Source: Torreya grandis
Taxonomy: Eukaryota; Streptophyta; Pinopsida; Cupressales; Taxaceae
NCBI GenBank assembly: GCA_037957365.1
Contig: JARHVA010001473.1
Coordinates: 359,501 to 423,500, forward strand
DNA: 64,000 bases
Direction of reading: 5' to 3'
Below, piece by piece: positions 63,447 to 64,000 of this stretch. Position 1 is the stretch's first letter. The number at the start of each line of letters is the position of its first letter. The notes below the pieces were generated by a model. The model saw only the letters and a program-made list of their open reading frames with translations. It was not told the DNA's origin and did no database searches. A program made the translations under genes and the position numbers.

Positions 63447-63701
63447 CTATTTTTCTAAAGTGTAGACTGTGTTAAATGTGGCCTTGTGACTGTCGTCAGA
63501 TACTATATTCTCCTTTGGGACCTCTTTTCCCTCACTAATGATGATATCCTCCTTTCTCTTCTCCTCCTCTCCTTCTTCTGTAGCCTTCTGAATATCATCT
63601 AATCCTATATTTTCCTTTGGGACAACTTCACCTTCACTGCTAGGGGTAGCTTCCTTTCCCTTCCCCTCCTCTCCTTTTCCTGTATTGTCAAGAATTTCCA
63701 C
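63447..63701 (-). pseudogene. LINE ORF1: acidic tail with internal duplication
   Basis: An 84-codon open frame rich in Glu and Lys. Two similar units of about 33 residues follow each other: EATPSSEGEVVPKENIGLDD with IQKAT, and EDIIISEGKEVPKENIVSDD with SHKAT. The tail lies C-terminal to the knuckle, where ORF1 proteins are usually variable. Confidence 0.65.
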
Positions 63702-64000
63702 GTTATTCTCTATTTCCTACTTGCTGTTCGCTTACTCCTCTACATTCTAGGAATCCTCTTTCATCCCCCTTTGCTTCACTTTGCATTGTGTCATTAGATG
63801 TCCCTTCCTTTTACATATTTGATAGAAAGTGGTAGCATTCTCATAAGTAATTGGCTAAGTCCAAGTTCCATATTTAGAGTTTAGCTCAATGGACGTAGGG
63901 AGAGTCTTATTTATTTCAACATTAACATAGAGTCTAGCAAACACACATCTGGACTTAGTTCTGGTTATATGTTTTAAGGTGACATATTGACAAATAGAAT
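63702..64000 (-). pseudogene. LINE ORF1: Gag-like part with zinc knuckle (incomplete)
   Basis: Minus-strand frame with SRCVFARLYVNVEINKTLP, SIELNSKYGTW and YQICKRKGHLMTQC (63783-63824). The match is to plant LINE ORF1, with a DUF4283-type region followed by a CCHC knuckle. The first Cys of the knuckle is Tyr here. The protein would coat LINE RNA. It continues beyond the window. Confidence 0.8.

Larger units (their letters stand above)
57541..64000 (-). mobile_element. Minus-strand L1-type LINE (right end outside window)
   Basis: On the minus strand: the end of ORF1 with a CCHC knuckle, ORF2 with endonuclease, RT, zinc-binding (zf-RVT) and RNase H parts, an untranslated 3' region of about 1.3 kb and an A-tail (seen as T-runs at about 57533-57553). 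This is the layout of plant L1-type LINEs. The insertion cut the element 4 LTR. ORF1 continues past the right edge. Several stops and frameshifts make it inactive, yet it is better kept than the LTR elements around it. Confidence 0.9.

Overview
The window looks like nuclear DNA from a plant with a large, repeat-filled genome. I see no host gene. Nearly everything recognisable is a decayed retrotransposon, stacked in nested layers. Plant-type Ty3/gypsy chromovirus, Ty1/copia and L1-type LINE domains (the LINE with a C-terminal RNase H), very long LTRs and old LTR pairs fit a seed plant. A gymnosperm is plausible, but nothing here proves it. There are no bacterial features, CRISPR arrays or RNA genes.

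Layout. (1) 1-13659: element 1, a plus-strand LTR element with LTRs over 2.3 kb. Its internal part holds only an antisense, acidic, broken reading frame. It is split by a complete chromovirus (4421-10444) with a 5-bp TTGCA target duplication, initiator-Met primer site, gag, protease, RT, RNase H, integrase and C-terminal chromodomain. (2) 13663-24682: element 2, with 3.3-kb and 4.9-kb LTRs, a Ty1/copia-type Gag with several zinc knuckles and no pol. Its 3' LTR carries a 1.51-kb tandem duplication. (3) 24683-26841: part of a minus-strand Ty1/copia gag with an intact zinc knuckle. (4) 27522-27804: a near-perfect 131-bp foldback. (5) About 29.1-48.75 kb: a minus-strand non-chromovirus Ty3/gypsy element. 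Its gag lies at 45.9-48.7 kb, RT, RNase H and integrase at 32.8-35.4 kb, and an extra long decayed frame downstream of integrase at 29.2-31.9 kb. It is split by element 3 (36389-45898). (6) Element 4 (48750-57540), a relative of element 3, has its 3' LTR interrupted by (7) a minus-strand LINE (57541 to beyond the right edge).

Elements 2, 3 and 4 are the most interesting part. All have long LTRs and Gag-like sequence with repeated CCHC knuckles. None has a recognisable protease, integrase or RT. Each has four purine-rich, G5-like tracts before the 3' LTR, a Sirevirus-like trait. Elements 3 and 4 also share a C-terminal protein module I do not recognise. They look like gag-only, non-autonomous Sirevirus-type elements that would need pol from a relative.

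Decay is mostly by C-to-T/G-to-A change. The chromovirus polyprotein stays in one frame for about 3.5 kb despite scattered stops, and its LTRs differ at about 13% of sites (my hand count), mostly by transitions. No coding frame in the window appears intact.
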